Positions 1 through 11,757 are shown, counted from the stretch's first letter. The stretch: DNA of 64,000 bases from Agrocybe praecox (GCA_964017145.1 OZ024846.1:2356001-2420000); one strand, 5' to 3'. Made by a program: numbers and translations. Notes: generated by a model not told the origin, from the letters alone.

Positions 1-2680
1 AAGATTCCGCTTTATCTAGGGACGGATGGCGACCTGAAGGAAAGCTTGAAGGGAGGGGGGAGACAAACGGAGTGAATGATGGGTTTGGGATGGGTTATAT
101 GTGCTGTCATTGTCCCGCGTACCCTTACATTGGACAATAATAGCCCGTTTTGTTTGTTGATTGTGATGCATAGCCGACGGGAAGCCCTAACCCTTCATTT
201 ATCCCCGAATAGCATTTACTTGGCTTACGTGATCCTTATTTGGATACTCCGAAACTCCGATATCCATTGTACGTCCCCGCGGCTCGGGCGGCATTGTGCT
301 GAGTTTAGTCTGACAATAAAGGTTAGATCTCACGTGAGGGTTGCTAAATTCTTACCTTACCTGTCATCTGCCACTAGTAGCTACGTGGTTTCCGAGTCAT
401 CCATCCCATCCGTTAATCTAGATCTATACTTATCTTGGCCCGATGCCATCATGAGTATGAGTGCGTGGCGGTGTCCTCGGTGGGATGGGATGGGATGGGA
501 TGGAAGCATGGGATAATTGGTATGTAATCCAATGAGTATGTGCTCGGAATGTTATTAGCCTTCCGGCTCATGAGGTTTACGATTCGGAAATCGTAAGGAA
601 ATCACATTGGACGTTTTTTGGACCGGACTGGTCTGAGCTGCCAACTCCTTCCTTCCTTCAAGTTTCAACCTTCTTTCTTTCTTTTAGTTCGGCGCTCGAG
701 TTAAACTTTGTGGTGAGGAGTTATAAGGCTCGATACGCATCATGCATGGTTCTTACTTTGCATTTGCTTGGTGAAAACAACTTGGTGAGAATCTTCAATT
801 AATCACTATCATGATTATGATTTATTAATTATGATACAAGCTTATTCCGAGTCGTTTCAGAAATGTGATTCTTGATTATTATTGAAGTAAGTGAATCACA
901 CGCGTACGTGGGTGGGGTGCCAGGTGGAGAGGTATGGTCGCTCGCGTGTCACGGTGGGTGCTATGTATACATACATATATTTATGTCCCTCCGTTCCGTT
1001 CCGTCTCGTCTCGTCTCGTTCCGCTACTTAACTTTCCTTCCTTTCTTCCTTTCTCTCCTTCGTTCTCTCCCCATGTCATTCATTCATCTACACGCCCCAC
1101 CAACAAACCATCCAAAAATTGGCACCACAACCGTGACTCGACATGTACACATGTACAACGCACCAGAACCCGCGCGAGCTCTCCTTCTAGTTCTGACTCT
1201 AGCTTTAGTCCTCCTTCTAACGAATCTCAACTCTAGTTCTTGTTCTTGTCGCCGGTATAGTCTCGTTCTCGCCTTTTTCATGTTCACGCCTAGAACATAA
1301 TCGTCTTTTGGGCCGCCGGCATACTACTATCACCGTCCCCGTGCTATGCCATGACATACTGTCGCTCAATGGCGGACGCACTCGTCAAGAAAATGTGCGC
1401 TTGTCATTGATATCCATTGTATGGCATGGCATAGTATGACATCACTCGATGATTCTGATGCCATGCTGTCCGTTAAGGTTGAAAATCCCAAAGTCTAATT
1501 CTAAAACTTCGTCACTTCCCGAGCCTTCTCGTCATGTCAAGTTATCTTCGAATTCTTACGCTTCTTCTTGACTTACGTTGCGTTGCGCTTCTCTCCCATG
1601 ACAATGACCATGTTCTGTAACTAGGCTACGTATTGCTCGAACGATCGACATGCAACGTACGACATCGATATCAAGATTGCCCAGTATCGAAGCTTTATTT
1701 TATCCTTCAAGGTTAACATTAATACCCAGGCTCGACCAAGCCTTGAATCGAACCCTGTTCTCCCGTAATCAATCATATCTATGCTGGTTAACATGCGTAC
1801 ATACATACGTGCTTCACCGACACTCCATGCATGCCCATTGGTTAGGCTTCAATGACCCCCGTCTTGTTCCGCTTGTCAGCGCTAGAATATAGTATGTATG
1901 TATTCTCCACGGTCTATCGACTGGTACCACTTATCAGGACTAGAAGACGAGATTGACCCCGTTTACTTTCTCAAATTGCCTTGGGTGATACCCTTGACAC
2001 CACCACCACCAACTAACAACAACAAGAGCCCCTGTCTACCCATCAACGTGCATGATATCATCAATGACATCCGATCCCGTTCCACCCCAACCCATGTCAT
2101 TTCATCTCATCATCCCCTGACCTCGAAACACGCAGACCCGACGACGACGACGACGATCGATAAATCATGATCCATACCTACCCCATCCCCATCTCCATTC
2201 CCTGCTTGTCTCGCATCATCATCATGATCAATAAGCATTCAAATGCGGACTATCATGGCCATCCAACCCCATCACCCCTACATATGTATGCATATATGCG
2301 CTATGTATAGTCGATCGGTCATCATGATTCATGCGTCAATAGACTTGGATATTCCGACTCCTCGGAGAAGTATGAGTGTGTCAGCTCTAATGTCGTACTA
2401 CTTCAAACTATATATGCGAATCTATTTATGTCTTTATCTACTATATTTACTCTACCCTACTCTACCGATTAGACATACATATACATATGTTTCGCCAAGA
2501 TAGGGGACCTCCGTCGGCATAGTGCGTAGTTCCAAACACATATTTGTGTCATACTATAAATGTCTGATACGCATCGCCTGCATATCATCTCTATAACGAC
2601 GACGACGAGTCACAGTCACGATAAGGGCGGGATATGATATAAGGGTAGCGATTAAATTTACTATAAATCAATATGCAATT
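1..2680. other. gene-free low-complexity region
   Basis: I see no convincing coding region in the first 2.7 kb. Open frames are short and made of pyrimidine-rich runs (for example CCTTCC/CTTTC tracts near 645-690 and 1030-1075, TCGTC runs near 2140-2160), and they show no domain or splice logic. It may be promoter or UTR sequence of a gene beyond the left edge; nothing in the sequence proves that. Confidence 0.6.
481..503. repeat. TGGGA microsatellite
   Basis: A short run of four to five TGGGA units. It resembles neither the fungal TTAGGG telomere repeat nor a minisatellite, so it is treated as a simple repeat. Confidence 0.8.
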
Positions 2681-2783
2681 ACCCTGCCGAGTTGATGTTT
2701 TTCGGTCACCTGAAAATAGGATCAAAGTAACTGAGAACTGAAAAACTTTTTTAGGTGACCGAAAAACATCAACTCGGTAGGGT
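2681..2783. repeat. 103-bp fold-back inverted repeat
   Basis: The arms 2681-2716 and 2747-2783 are near-perfect reverse complements (about 36 bp, two or three mismatches) around a 30-bp loop. Each arm starts ACCCTRCCGAGTTGATG and runs to the GGTCACCT block. The flanks both contain CAAT (one base offset on the left), which could be a 4-bp target duplication, but this is weak. It is probably a tiny fold-back MITE. It could also be expressed as a hairpin RNA; nothing here decides. Confidence 0.7.
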
Positions 2784-2789
2784 CAATAC

Positions 2790-3550
2790 CTACTAGGTAC
2801 GTTTACTCGTTGGGGGTGCCTGTGTGTGGCGTGAAAAGGTCACGGTACTGGATCAGGGGTGAAGTTTTATCGTTCAAGGGTCTACAGGCTTATCCAACCA
2901 ATTGGCCCGAGCGATGCGGCAAATATGACTCGATATGACTGGCAAGTAATCGAACCATAAATTACCATGACACCACCTTCGAATCGTTCGGGGAACGAAT
3001 GAATCGTTGTAGTAAGGTTTATATGCAAGGTCCGCAAAGCTCCAAGAAATATTCATAACATGAGCCAAGCAAACTGCATACCATTATGCAGAATTTAGCA
3101 CGCTGGATCAACACCATGAAGTAGGGTACATTTTCACTCCTCCCAGATCCAACGCGGCGGCCGACCATCCGCGGCCAAGGTCCGACGACTGCAAAGAGAA
3201 AGAGAACTCCACCGCACGTGGTCCATCACGAGGATCCATGGTGTGTAGCACGTAGGATGAGAACGATTAGCACAGCACAGAGGCGGAGAATTGACTCGAG
3301 AACCTCCGCTGCGCAGTATCATGCCTGCCTAAACTATCAAGCTCAAGTTTAAACGCCAGACAATGCACTGCCGCCGATTCGCAGTGCACCCGGGCTTCGT
3401 TGCACTGCCATATGCCTGTAGAATTCAATTCAATACATGTGCCAGTGCATAAAAGTCTTACGACTTGGTGTATGGATTGCGGATATGCCGTGCTACGTGA
3501 TGAATCACTGTGTAGAGCATGTAGAGCATCGTGTAGGTTCTACTAGGGAG
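2790..3550. other. no gene seen
   Basis: Short minus-strand open frames at 2874-3068 and 3134-3322 have no recognisable motif and no matching splice partners. I see nothing else in this stretch. Confidence 0.5.
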
Positions 3551-3551
3551 A

Positions 3552-3858
3552 GTAGTGGTGATGGAGATGGTTATTTTATTTTCGGAGAAACGCCTCGATG
3601 ATTGCTTTGACATTGGGAAGTAGGGTAATGGTTAATCTGCGACAGGATATGCTTTTCTTCCTTTCTCCCCTTGGTTATTGTTCTATTTTCTGATTGCTTG
3701 TAGATTATCGTAAACAATATGTCTTCCAAGAGGATTTAGGATTCCGGTCAAGTTCTTTATTTAGATTGAGGATCGTGGGAATTCGGGAAGCAAGCTTACG
3801 TCGGCATTATTGGGATTTTTTTCTGTTCCAACATAAAGAGGTGACACGTCTTGGGATT
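3552..3858 (+). pseudogene. truncated 3' tail of an A/B-family gene
   Basis: This segment matches 8033-8312, the last about 22 codons of gene B plus its 3' flank, at high identity. The decayed ending reads EMVILFSEKRLDDCFDIGK against EMDILFLEKHLDDYFGIGK in B, with the stop codon at the same place. Everything upstream of the matching point is unrelated, so no promoter, exons 1-4 or most of exon 5 remain. It is a dead remnant of a tandem copy and shows that the array was once larger. The homology resumes at 4573. Confidence 0.8.
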
Positions 3859-4572
3859 CTACATAGTTTGTCATGAGCTGGCATCAGAACCCATAAGAAA
3901 ATTTCAGCTCACCAATAATAACCATCCATTGAGCGCCTCTCAATCCAACGAGTCCTGATTATTTGATCAATTATCCAAGCCAGGGAGTATTTAACATGTA
4001 TGCAAGTGAAAAAGAGCATAAAAATGTTGCCAGTAGTATTAAGCAAGAACTTAATAATAAGATGGCAAAAAACGACGGTGGAGTAGTCCAGTATGCAGCT
4101 GGATGGCGTAGCTGGGCTCGGAAGCGCGTCGAGCAGCCTTGCACGATGGCGGCAATGGGCAAAGGATGATTCGATTCAGCTATGGACGCGTCGCTGGCAT
4201 ACAGGTAATGGATCTAATCTAATCTAGAGTACGGATCGGGCAGTAGGTCAGTTAGCACTGCCACAACGGCGGTGGTGGAAAGATGGAAAGCCAGGTTAGC
4301 ATAAAAATTGTTCGATTGATGCTGATCAAAACATCGGGTGATCGGAGTTTGAAATGACTTGTACGAAATTTCATGTTCTACTCTATCACCTCTTTGTGGG
4401 TGTCCTTTCATGATGTTATAGCGAGCGGACAACCGCCAGATTTATTTCAACGGATGATTAGGTGGACTTGGGCCGCTTAGCGAAGAATTTCTGATCTGGC
4501 TACGCCCCCAAGTAGCCCCAAGGCCGCCGATTCCCCCCAAGTACTGCCTAGCCGCGCGTTATCTTGCTGATG
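3859..4572. other. sequence interrupting the duplicated gene-B flank
   Basis: About 0.7 kb without a supported gene, lying between two blocks (3552-3858 and 4573-4664) that are near-contiguous downstream of gene B, where only about 65 bp separates them. It is therefore either an insertion here or a deletion at B. I see no terminal inverted repeats or target duplication at its edges. Confidence 0.5.
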
Positions 4573-4664
4573 ACCAGCCCCGCCTTTCCATACCCTACCT
4601 ATAGGATCTCCCTCCTTGCCGGTACCACTTGCGCCTCAGAACTGAGACACACCGCAGCGTCCTG
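4573..4664. repeat. duplicated gene-B downstream spacer
   Basis: It matches 8375-8463 at high identity, from the block reading AGCCCCGCCTTTCCAT to the block ACACCGCAGCGTCCTGG. Together with 3552-3858 it marks the remains of a duplicated unit consisting of gene B tail plus spacer, lying directly upstream of gene A. Confidence 0.8.
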
Positions 4665-4910
4665 GGACGTTATATCTGCCATAATGCCACAATGGCATAA
4701 CCAAACAGTGTTAGATTATAAAAATTTTAAGACCTAATCCGTACTACTACATATAGTATACACGCTTCTCTCTTTGTTTATTGTGTGTTCATACTCATAG
4801 GATGTGCGCTTATTTAGACCGTCCCGGCATTGGCCCCATTAGCATACAGCCGTTCCTTCCCATGAATGTTCCTTCCCAAATGTGCTCAGTGTGACCTCGT
4901 CATCGGGCCA

Positions 4911-4920
4911 AGTCATATGA
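4911..4920 (+). promoter_or_regulatory. conserved AGTCATATGA element upstream of gene A
   Basis: AGTCATATGA lies 127 bp before the gene A start codon and is followed by a TGTYGTTGA-like tail. The same core sits at a similar distance upstream of B, D and E, and as AGTCACATGT upstream of C. The core contains a CANNTG (E-box-like) palindrome. A shared regulatory site is an inference from conservation. Confidence 0.5.
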
Positions 4921-5046
4921 TGTCGTTGATGTTCCAAAGCAAACACAAATGACCAACGAACCTTCAATATTTATTCACGCAACCACTTACTGCCATCCTC
5001 CCCTTCCATCACCCATCGCCGCATTTTGCTTACTCGCTATGAAAAA

Positions 5047-6363
5047 ATGTCTGAGATAATTTTAACAGACGCTGATTATCTGTTTATCGCATCTTCGCCG
5101 TCGTCAAAGGTCTTCGGTAGGCCTATAACGCGGAATGATATGGTGAGTTGTAATAGCTATATTTCAGCCGACATCATTCATTATTTGGTATGTGTGTATA
5201 TATCTAGCTGGAAGACCTCAAAAGAATTTTAGAGAATCGGGAACTTGAGCCAAATTGTACGTGGAAGGGTTATTATGAGCTCCGGGTAAGCAGGGCTGTG
5301 CATCTTTTATTATGATTTTTGTTGCTCAAATGTAGCATTTCGCAGAGCGAAATTCGAACTCTCTGCAAGAGGCATTTGTCTATTTCTTCTATTCCAAGAT
5401 ATCAGTATGATCGGATCGCCGTCGTTCTCAAACATGTACGTTTTTCTTTTTCATTTCCCATCATATCATTTGCTGCACAACAACATGAGATGACATTTCA
5501 TACAGGTATATCAGGAATACCAGCCTCTTTTTAAGACAGACAAAAAGACCTGCCTAGAACGACTTTTCCTTTTCCGCAATTTAGTCTTCGTAATACACGG
5601 GGATATTAGAAGAATGCGGGGGAAAGAGTCAGCCTATAACAATCAAGACAGGCACAGCCGTACATCGCACGGAAAGAGGGTGAGCCAGTTGATATAATTT
5701 ATAGCTACTAATGGGATTGGTTACTTATAATATGGCGAATAACCCTGTACCCCTACCTAGACCACCCGCTCGAAAGCATCATCTGTCAAAAAGGCGCCCC
5801 CTGTTCGGACTATCGTTTCTCCGCCTAGGACATTTTTGAGACGTCGTCCAAATTATACACCACAAATGGCAGGGCATATCAGCCATATGAACACTCCGTC
5901 TACCTCGCCAGTCGTCACAATTTCACCTCAGAAATCACGCGTGGAATCATGTCCATCCCACATAAGCGTTCTCTCGAGTCCGAGTCCTCCGAGTTCACCA
6001 ATTTCTATTCGAGCACATCCTTCCTTGAGTTCGGAGTCCTCTCAACCCATCATGACGAGCCTAGAGACAAGGAGTAACACTATCACCAACCGCAGGGATC
6101 AAGAGTCACACATCTGGACCCGGACAGGTGGCACAGTCGCCAACAATGTGCGCATCTTTCTCTCCACTGTATGCCGCCCGTCCCTGCTCTATCTCTCAGA
6201 GCATTTCTCCAAGTACGGGTGTACAACCGAAGAGCACCTGTTCAGACTCGCGACCTGGGAAAAGAAAATCAGGTATATGCTGTTGAAGGATATGTTGCAG
6301 GGAGTGACGGAGATGGAGATCTTGTTTTTGGAGAAACACTTAGATGATCATTTTGGGCTTTGA
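5047..6363 (+). CDS. array paralog A, unrecognised family (about 346 aa)
   Basis: I do not recognise this family. Best model: exons 5047-5142, 5208-5285, 5346-5435, 5506-5679 and 5761-6363, all introns phase 0, giving 346 residues. Exon 1 carries the shared block LTDADYLFIAS...KVFGR..NDM. Exon 3 is exactly 30 codons, as in all four paralogs. Exon 4 has a P.F...K..C.ERL..R..V..HG.IRR-type block. Exon 5 starts with a Ser/Pro-rich, probably disordered linker (residues about 170-270) and ends with a conserved helical domain (276-346) with the pattern FL....P.L..L...F.KYGC...EHL..LA..., closing with TEMEILFLEKHLDDHF. That tail resembles a SAM-like helical bundle in length and spacing; this is an inference. 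The start was chosen because it gives the same exon 1 as gene B. Tandem with B, 530 bp apart. Confidence 0.8.
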
Positions 6364-6709
6364 TGCGTGATGTTTGGTATTTTTTCTTTTATTTTTTCCG
6401 AGAGAGAGAGGATGCTAGCCTGCTTGTTGTAACCTACACTTACGTATACTTTTCTTGCCCGTACCATTGTATGCTTCTCACAAGTCCTTATTTTTTTGTG
6501 AATTAGTCTAATACTTCTCCAGGCTTGCGTCGCGCTTACAGATGCAGCAATTAATCATATGACCCTACCATGCCACTGCCGCTCTCGGGCGCTTATTCTT
6601 TTAGACTAGACACATACGCACTGATAATTGAGAATCCCACCTTTGTGCGAATGCTCCTTTCTAAATGTGCTCAAGTTGTGACTCCGTCACCGCACCATGC
6701 TCAAGGACA

Positions 6710-6719
6710 GGTCATATGA
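6710..6719 (+). promoter_or_regulatory. conserved GGTCATATGA element upstream of gene B
   Basis: It lies 174 bp before the gene B start. The surrounding 100 bp also align with the upstream region of gene A (blocks AAATGTGCTCA, CAAAGC and AACGAACC in the same order), so part of this conservation reflects recent duplication. The matching sites at C, D and E lie in otherwise diverged sequence. Confidence 0.5.
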
Positions 6720-6892
6720 TGCTGTTGAACGATTCAAAGCAATGCCAAACGAATCAACGAACCATGACCTACTTGTTTATTCTGTTCCATGACAATTCAT
6801 ACCATCGACCACTCTTCGTACTATTCAGCCACTATTATTCATCTAAACCTACTCTAGTTTGTCCAGGTATCCTGGTAGTGAAAATTTTGGAG

Positions 6893-8104
6893 ATGGTAAT
6901 AGTCCTCACGGACGACGATTACCTTGATATCGTATCTGCGACGCCAATGAAAGTCTTTGGGCGTCGTATGAATCCGAATGATATGGTACGTCACCAATCT
7001 ATGCTTGAACTTGTTTGCACACTTGAATCCCATGAGTGCCATGCCAACTTATGCGATCTTCTGCAGTGTCATGATCTCAAAAGGCTTTTACAGCATCATG
7101 ACGAATCGCAGACAACAGAATTGGCAGGAAAGAGATGTCGGCAAGATATATTCCGGGTGTGTAGAGTCTATCTTCCTCCAAGTGTCTATTGTCGTTTTTT
7201 ACTGATATGTAAATGGATTTACTAGGACAAAATTCGCGCTCTGTGTAATCGCCATCTAAAAATTTCGCAGACGCCCAGTGATCAGCCACGCAATGTCTCT
7301 GTCGTTTTGAAGGGTGTACGTTTATTTTACGGGGCCAGGTTATATAAGTCCAATGAGCTAACTGTCTGAACGATACAGATACATCAAGAATATCCATCGT
7401 TTTTTGGTACGGACAAAAGTACATGTATCGAACGATTGTGTTTAGTCCGGGGAGTCGTTGCAGTCGTGCATGGGGAAATTAGGCGAGTGAATAAAGAACA
7501 CTCGAGGAAAGCCTCATATGGTGGACGTTCGGTGCGCAAGAAGGTTAGTCGTTTCAGTCTATGTATGACGGGATATGAATAACTTATCTAAATAAACTGG
7601 ATAAATTCTGGATAGATTATCCATCTGATTCCGCCGTCATTAGCCCAGGATTTGAGCTCGTCGTCGAGGCATTGTATAAAAAATACAACCCATCGGACCG
7701 CAGAAGATATCGTGATTAGGAATGCAGATGGCTCTTCTCCCTCTGCCAGTCAAATTCCAATCCAAATATCAATATCACCATCTGTTACTCAAGCTGACCA
7801 TGATATGGCTCCCTTGTTTCCATGGTTTCCGACTAAGATACCCGACACCAACAATGATCAAGGCCCTGACACCACTGTACACACCTTCCTGTCCACTTGT
7901 CCCCCCTCAGGCCTTCTCCGTCTGTCGACTCCTTTCTCGAGGTACGGCTGTAGAACCAAAGAGGACCTATTTAGTCTTGCGATGCTGGAAGAGAAAGCCA
8001 GGTATAAGAGATTGAGGGACATGCTAAGGGGCGTAGTGGTGACGGAGATGGATATTTTATTTTTGGAGAAACACCTCGATGATTACTTTGGCATTGGGAA
8101 GTAG
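6893..8104 (+). CDS. array paralog B, unrecognised family (about 297 aa)
   Basis: Closest relative of gene A, with the same five-exon plan: 6893-6985, 7067-7156, 7226-7315, 7379-7543 and 7649-8104, all introns phase 0, 297 residues. Exon 1 has LTDDDYLDIVS...KVFGR..NPNDM; exon 3 is 30 codons (IRALCNRHLKI...). Exon 4 reads IHQEYPSFFGTDKSTC...VVHGEIRR. The C-terminal domain (about 223-297) has FLSTCPPSGLL..., a YGC motif and ends TEMDILFLEKHLDDYF plus four residues. The Ser-rich linker is shorter than in A, which explains the size difference. No signal peptide or membrane helix is visible, so a soluble intracellular protein is likely. Its 3' end and spacer were copied to 3552-4664. Function unknown. 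Confidence 0.8.
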
Positions 8105-8464
8105 GGTATTGGCTAATTTGCGACAGGATATGATTTTTCCCTTGGTTTTTTGATTGCTTGTAGATTATCGTAACCAGAGTGTCTTCCAAGAAGATTTAGG
8201 ATTCCGGTCAAGTTCTTTATTTAGATCGATGATCGTGGGAATTCGGAAAGCAAACTTGCGGCATTGGGATTTTTTTCGTTCCAACATGAAGAGATGACAC
8301 GTCTTGGGTTTGGACATGTTTTCTTCTTATTGACGACCTCTTCGATCCACCCCACGTTCTCCCATGGACATAGTACCAGCCCCGCCTTTCCATCCCCTAC
8401 CCATTGACCCTCCCTCCTTGCCGGTACCGCTTGTTCCAGAACTGAGACACACCGCAGCGTCCTG

Positions 8465-9573
8465 GTGTGTCCCCCCCCAGTGTCCTCATACACGATGTTG
8501 AGGGCGAGGGTTAAAACGTTAACTGCTTCAGGGCAACGTCTCTAGGAACATTTTATCTCTCTAGGAACAAGAAGAAACCGGGACCAACATTAATGGAGGA
8601 GGGAAAGGCAAGGAGATTCAAATGTATCGCCTCATCGTATTCTCACGGATTTACTATACAGGTATCGATACAGAAGCTGGTGGGGATGGGGAGGCGGAGG
8701 ATTTTGATGAGGCCTTGAGGCCGAGAGAGGAGTTAAAGGCGTTGAGGAGGATGTCAGCGCTTCAGCACCCAGCCCAGGATGGCAATGATGAGGCGCCTCC
8801 ACAGCTATCACGTCCTAACCGGAGCCACGCACAGTACACCCGCCCTGCCCAAAATACGCGCCACCAGGCTCGTAATAATGGCCTCGTGGGTCGTCGTGTC
8901 TGGCTCCAGAAAAGTGGACGCGCAGATGGCCAAATTTGCCTTCCGGTTTCTGTCCAAGCGCAAATTCTCGCCTTTCTTCCAGAAATGTGTTCCCTCCTGA
9001 GTTGTTCGCTTTCATCTTTGCCCTCGTTTCCTCTGCACGTGGCATCGTGACATCGATCTTGGGAGTGCATGGGGGATGGCTAGTGTGCTGTTTCATGTCG
9101 TATGGGAGGCGGGATGACCTTGTCACTGGCAGTTCGTTGGTTGTCGGTCTGTTGTCTGTCGGCCTCGTTCTATCCATCACGGACTCATCAGAGCTGGATC
9201 ATTGACAGCTATATTTTGCTAATCCGAGCATTCCTCGATTGCATCCAGAACACGAGCTGCGAGTTCTCGCATCTTTCTGGTGTAATATCTTTCACTGATA
9301 GTCTCATTATCATTGGCGTCATCTTTTGATATATTTGCTGTGTTCGCCTGTTCGCTTTTTCTTTTCACCTTGGACTCGATTTTCTTCCAATGTTTCTTTA
9401 TTCCGATTCCAGGTTTTCACGGTTCAACCCTCTATCGCTACCCGTGATTCATATGCTTTCTTCTCATCTCTCGTTTTGAACTTGTTTCCTTTCACCTGTG
9501 GAGCGTATGCACATACACCCTGTCATTGTCTTCAGGATCCTTGCTTGAAAAGAGACTTGTCCTTTTTTCTTTC
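8465..9573. other. no firm gene; coding-like fragments
   Basis: On the plus strand about 8660-8770 encodes an acidic, coding-like stretch (GEAEDFDEALRPREELKALR) preceded by an acceptor-like ACAG, but no consistent partner exons follow. On the minus strand about 9400-9223 encodes a charged helix-like tail ending RELAARVLDAIEECSD and a stop. Both could be 3' exons or relics of genes broken by rearrangement or hidden by the assembly gap. I assign no function. Confidence 0.3.
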
Positions 9574-9773
9574 NNNNNNNNNNNNNNNNNNNNNNNNNNN
9601 NNNNNNNNNNNNNNNNNNNNNNNNNNNNNNNNNNNNNNNNNNNNNNNNNNNNNNNNNNNNNNNNNNNNNNNNNNNNNNNNNNNNNNNNNNNNNNNNNNNN
9701 NNNNNNNNNNNNNNNNNNNNNNNNNNNNNNNNNNNNNNNNNNNNNNNNNNNNNNNNNNNNNNNNNNNNNNNNN
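9574..9773. other. assembly gap (200 N)
   Basis: Exactly 200 undetermined bases, the usual placeholder for a scaffold join of unknown size. It directly abuts a partial copy of gene C, so unresolved tandem repeats of this family are a likely cause of the break. Confidence 0.98.
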
Positions 9774-9960
9774 GGGTTCTTGAAGATGAAGGTATCGCGT
9801 TAAAAATTGGAGACTCTGCCGGGATAGAGGATAGAAATGTTATCTTGCTAGAGATTGGCAGAGCCATGTTAGACGATGATGGTCTTATGTTGTAAGATAG
9901 GGTAGAAATATTCGAAGACACAGGAGATTCTGCAGGGTGACCGAAGAGTAAGATGTTCGA
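9774..9960 (-). pseudogene. partial copy of gene C linker, cut by the gap
   Basis: The minus-strand reading contains MSSNIST...NI.PSSSNMALP.S.KI and ends SSSRT, and it lines up with the gene C linker LSSNISTPSNNIEPPSSNMAPP...LPTSSRT (about 10640-10840). Whether the rest of this copy exists inside the gap or is lost cannot be seen. Upstream of the matching block (beyond 9960) the similarity to gene C fades, so the copy is at least 5'-truncated. Confidence 0.7.
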
Positions 9961-10383
9961 TTGGGGGAATCACGTCGCACGAAGCGAAAATGCCAGTGAC
10001 TTTTGATCGTAAGATTCCGCAAAGGGCCAATACGTACCTAATGAAGGGATACAACTTCTCAGAGTGTAAATCCGGAACATGTGCCAAATAAAAGGACATG
10101 GATATCTTCGTTCGTTGCAAAAAAATTGGTACAACGGTATACAAGCATCATAAGCAATACATACATATTCAAGAAACAATGAATGGATTGCTGCCAACGT
10201 GGCTAGCAGTTTGATCAAAATAGAATTCATCGAGTCAGTAATAATTCTCTTGAAACAGAGACGTGCACGAATACGTGCCCAAGAAGGGATATAAGAATAG
10301 AAGTTTCAAAAATATGTCATGCTGTGGGAGTCAAGAAAATAAAAGTATCAAGGATACAAAGGTTACCATGAACTCATCGAGGT

Positions 10384-11757
10384 CTACAGACAAAAATATT
10401 TCTTGAGATGATGTTCAATGAACATTATCTCCATCTCCGTTGCGAGGGGTATCATGTCCTTTACAATGTTGTACTTTCTCCTCTCGTCCATACGAGCATA
10501 AGCGAACAAGTGCTGTTCGCTTATGCATCCGAAAGCAACGAAGCAGTCATGATATTTGACCATCGATGGCTCGCATGTGAATAGAAAATGGTGAACCGCG
10601 GCGAGCCCCGTTCTGCCTATAGGTATGGGCTCTTTTTGAAGATAGGTTCTCGAAGATGTCGGAAGTGTCGTATTACAAGTCGGAGATATCGTGGTAGAGC
10701 ATGGATATATCGTCTTACTGAATGATGGAGGCGCCATGTTAGAGGATGGAGGCTCTATGTTGTTGGATGGGGTCGAAATATTTGATGACAAAGGTTTGGC
10801 GAGATATTCCGCAGGGGGGCTGGAGATTAGAATGCTCGGTGATGGTGGGGGATTGGTAAAAGGTTGGACATTGAGGGCCGGGAAAGACGGTTTGAATTTC
10901 GACATCTTCTGTTGCTGAGTAACCTGCGCAGAAAGTGGCATTATGTCGGACCGTGAGATAACAGCTTCAGATTGGTGCCCGGTCACCAGGATCTGCGGCG
11001 GGGCCATGTGAGGTGATTCCAACCCACGAATTGGGAGTGAATCAGAAACGAGACTAGATGAGCAATCATTACTGGTAATTTTCTGAGGCTCGAGCGTCGT
11101 GTCATATTTTCTGATCAATTCTGGCTTGGGTTCACCAGCCTTCTTGGTCCGGTTTGTAGGAACCGACGGCCCTCTTGAGCGCATTAGAGACAATTCTCTC
11201 CTACGTCTGTCGGAGTTTGGGCGCTTCTCGATTAAAATACGGGTCTTTTCCGATCGTTTAATCTCACTTCGTCTCACTCGGACAGTGTAGCATATTGTTT
11301 GGCGTACGAAGTGCATTCGCTTCTCATAGTCAGGTAATTGGCTTCCGAAATAGTCCTGTCCGTGTCTCTTTGCTAACTGGAAAACAAAAATGAAGACAAA
11401 TTTATAGTGCATAGTATCACTGTACCTGCCTCATGAGCGACAGCTTCAATTTCTACTTGTTGTTTTGATGCAGGCCAGCGAGCATCCAAATACTTCTTAG
11501 TCAATTTCCTCAGGAGAACCTGTTTTTTTATAAACTAAGCAGGGAATCGAAAAGTCGCACAATCAGGTTCAGACGTGCCATGAACGATTTGAATTTATTT
11601 GAACCCTTATCCAGACCCAAAAGTCCTGCCAATTGAGTGGTCTGAAGACAGAGCCGATTTAAGTGGTGGCCATCAATGTTTTCATATCCAAGCATTTGCT
11701 CACCGGAACAATTTTGGGATCGAATCCATACTTCTTGTTAACGTAGGTGACGACCAT
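10384..11757 (-). CDS. array paralog C, unrecognised family, inverted (about 405 aa)
   Basis: Only member of the array on the minus strand. Model: exons 11757-11704, 11641-11561, 11519-11430 and 11376-10384, 405 residues. Exon 3 is again exactly 30 codons (VLLRKLTKKYLD...AVAHE). To keep frame with LAKRHGQDYFG in the next exon the donor must be GAG|GCAGGT, that is a GC-AG intron. The last exon corresponds to exons 4 and 5 of A/B fused, without the intron. It has a basic stretch (KRSEKTR...RRRREL, possible nuclear signal), a long Ser/Pro-rich linker and the conserved C-terminal domain (336-405), ending TEMEIMFIEHHLKKYF. The start is the least certain point: exon 1 is short (18 codons), but an AGTCACATGT element lies 146 bp upstream, as expected for the family. 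Function unknown. Confidence 0.7.

Noticed and set aside
481..503. Telomere-like repeat
   Set aside because: Unit is TGGGA, not TTAGGG, only four to five copies and internal.
934..1300. Overlapping open frames on both strands
   Set aside because: Pyrimidine-rich low-complexity sequence giving Ser/Leu/Phe or Arg-rich translations; no codon or domain signal.
8762..9180. Long overlapping minus-strand frames at 8762-9180
   Set aside because: Frames on both strands are equally long and show no recognisable motif, so strand and reality cannot be decided.
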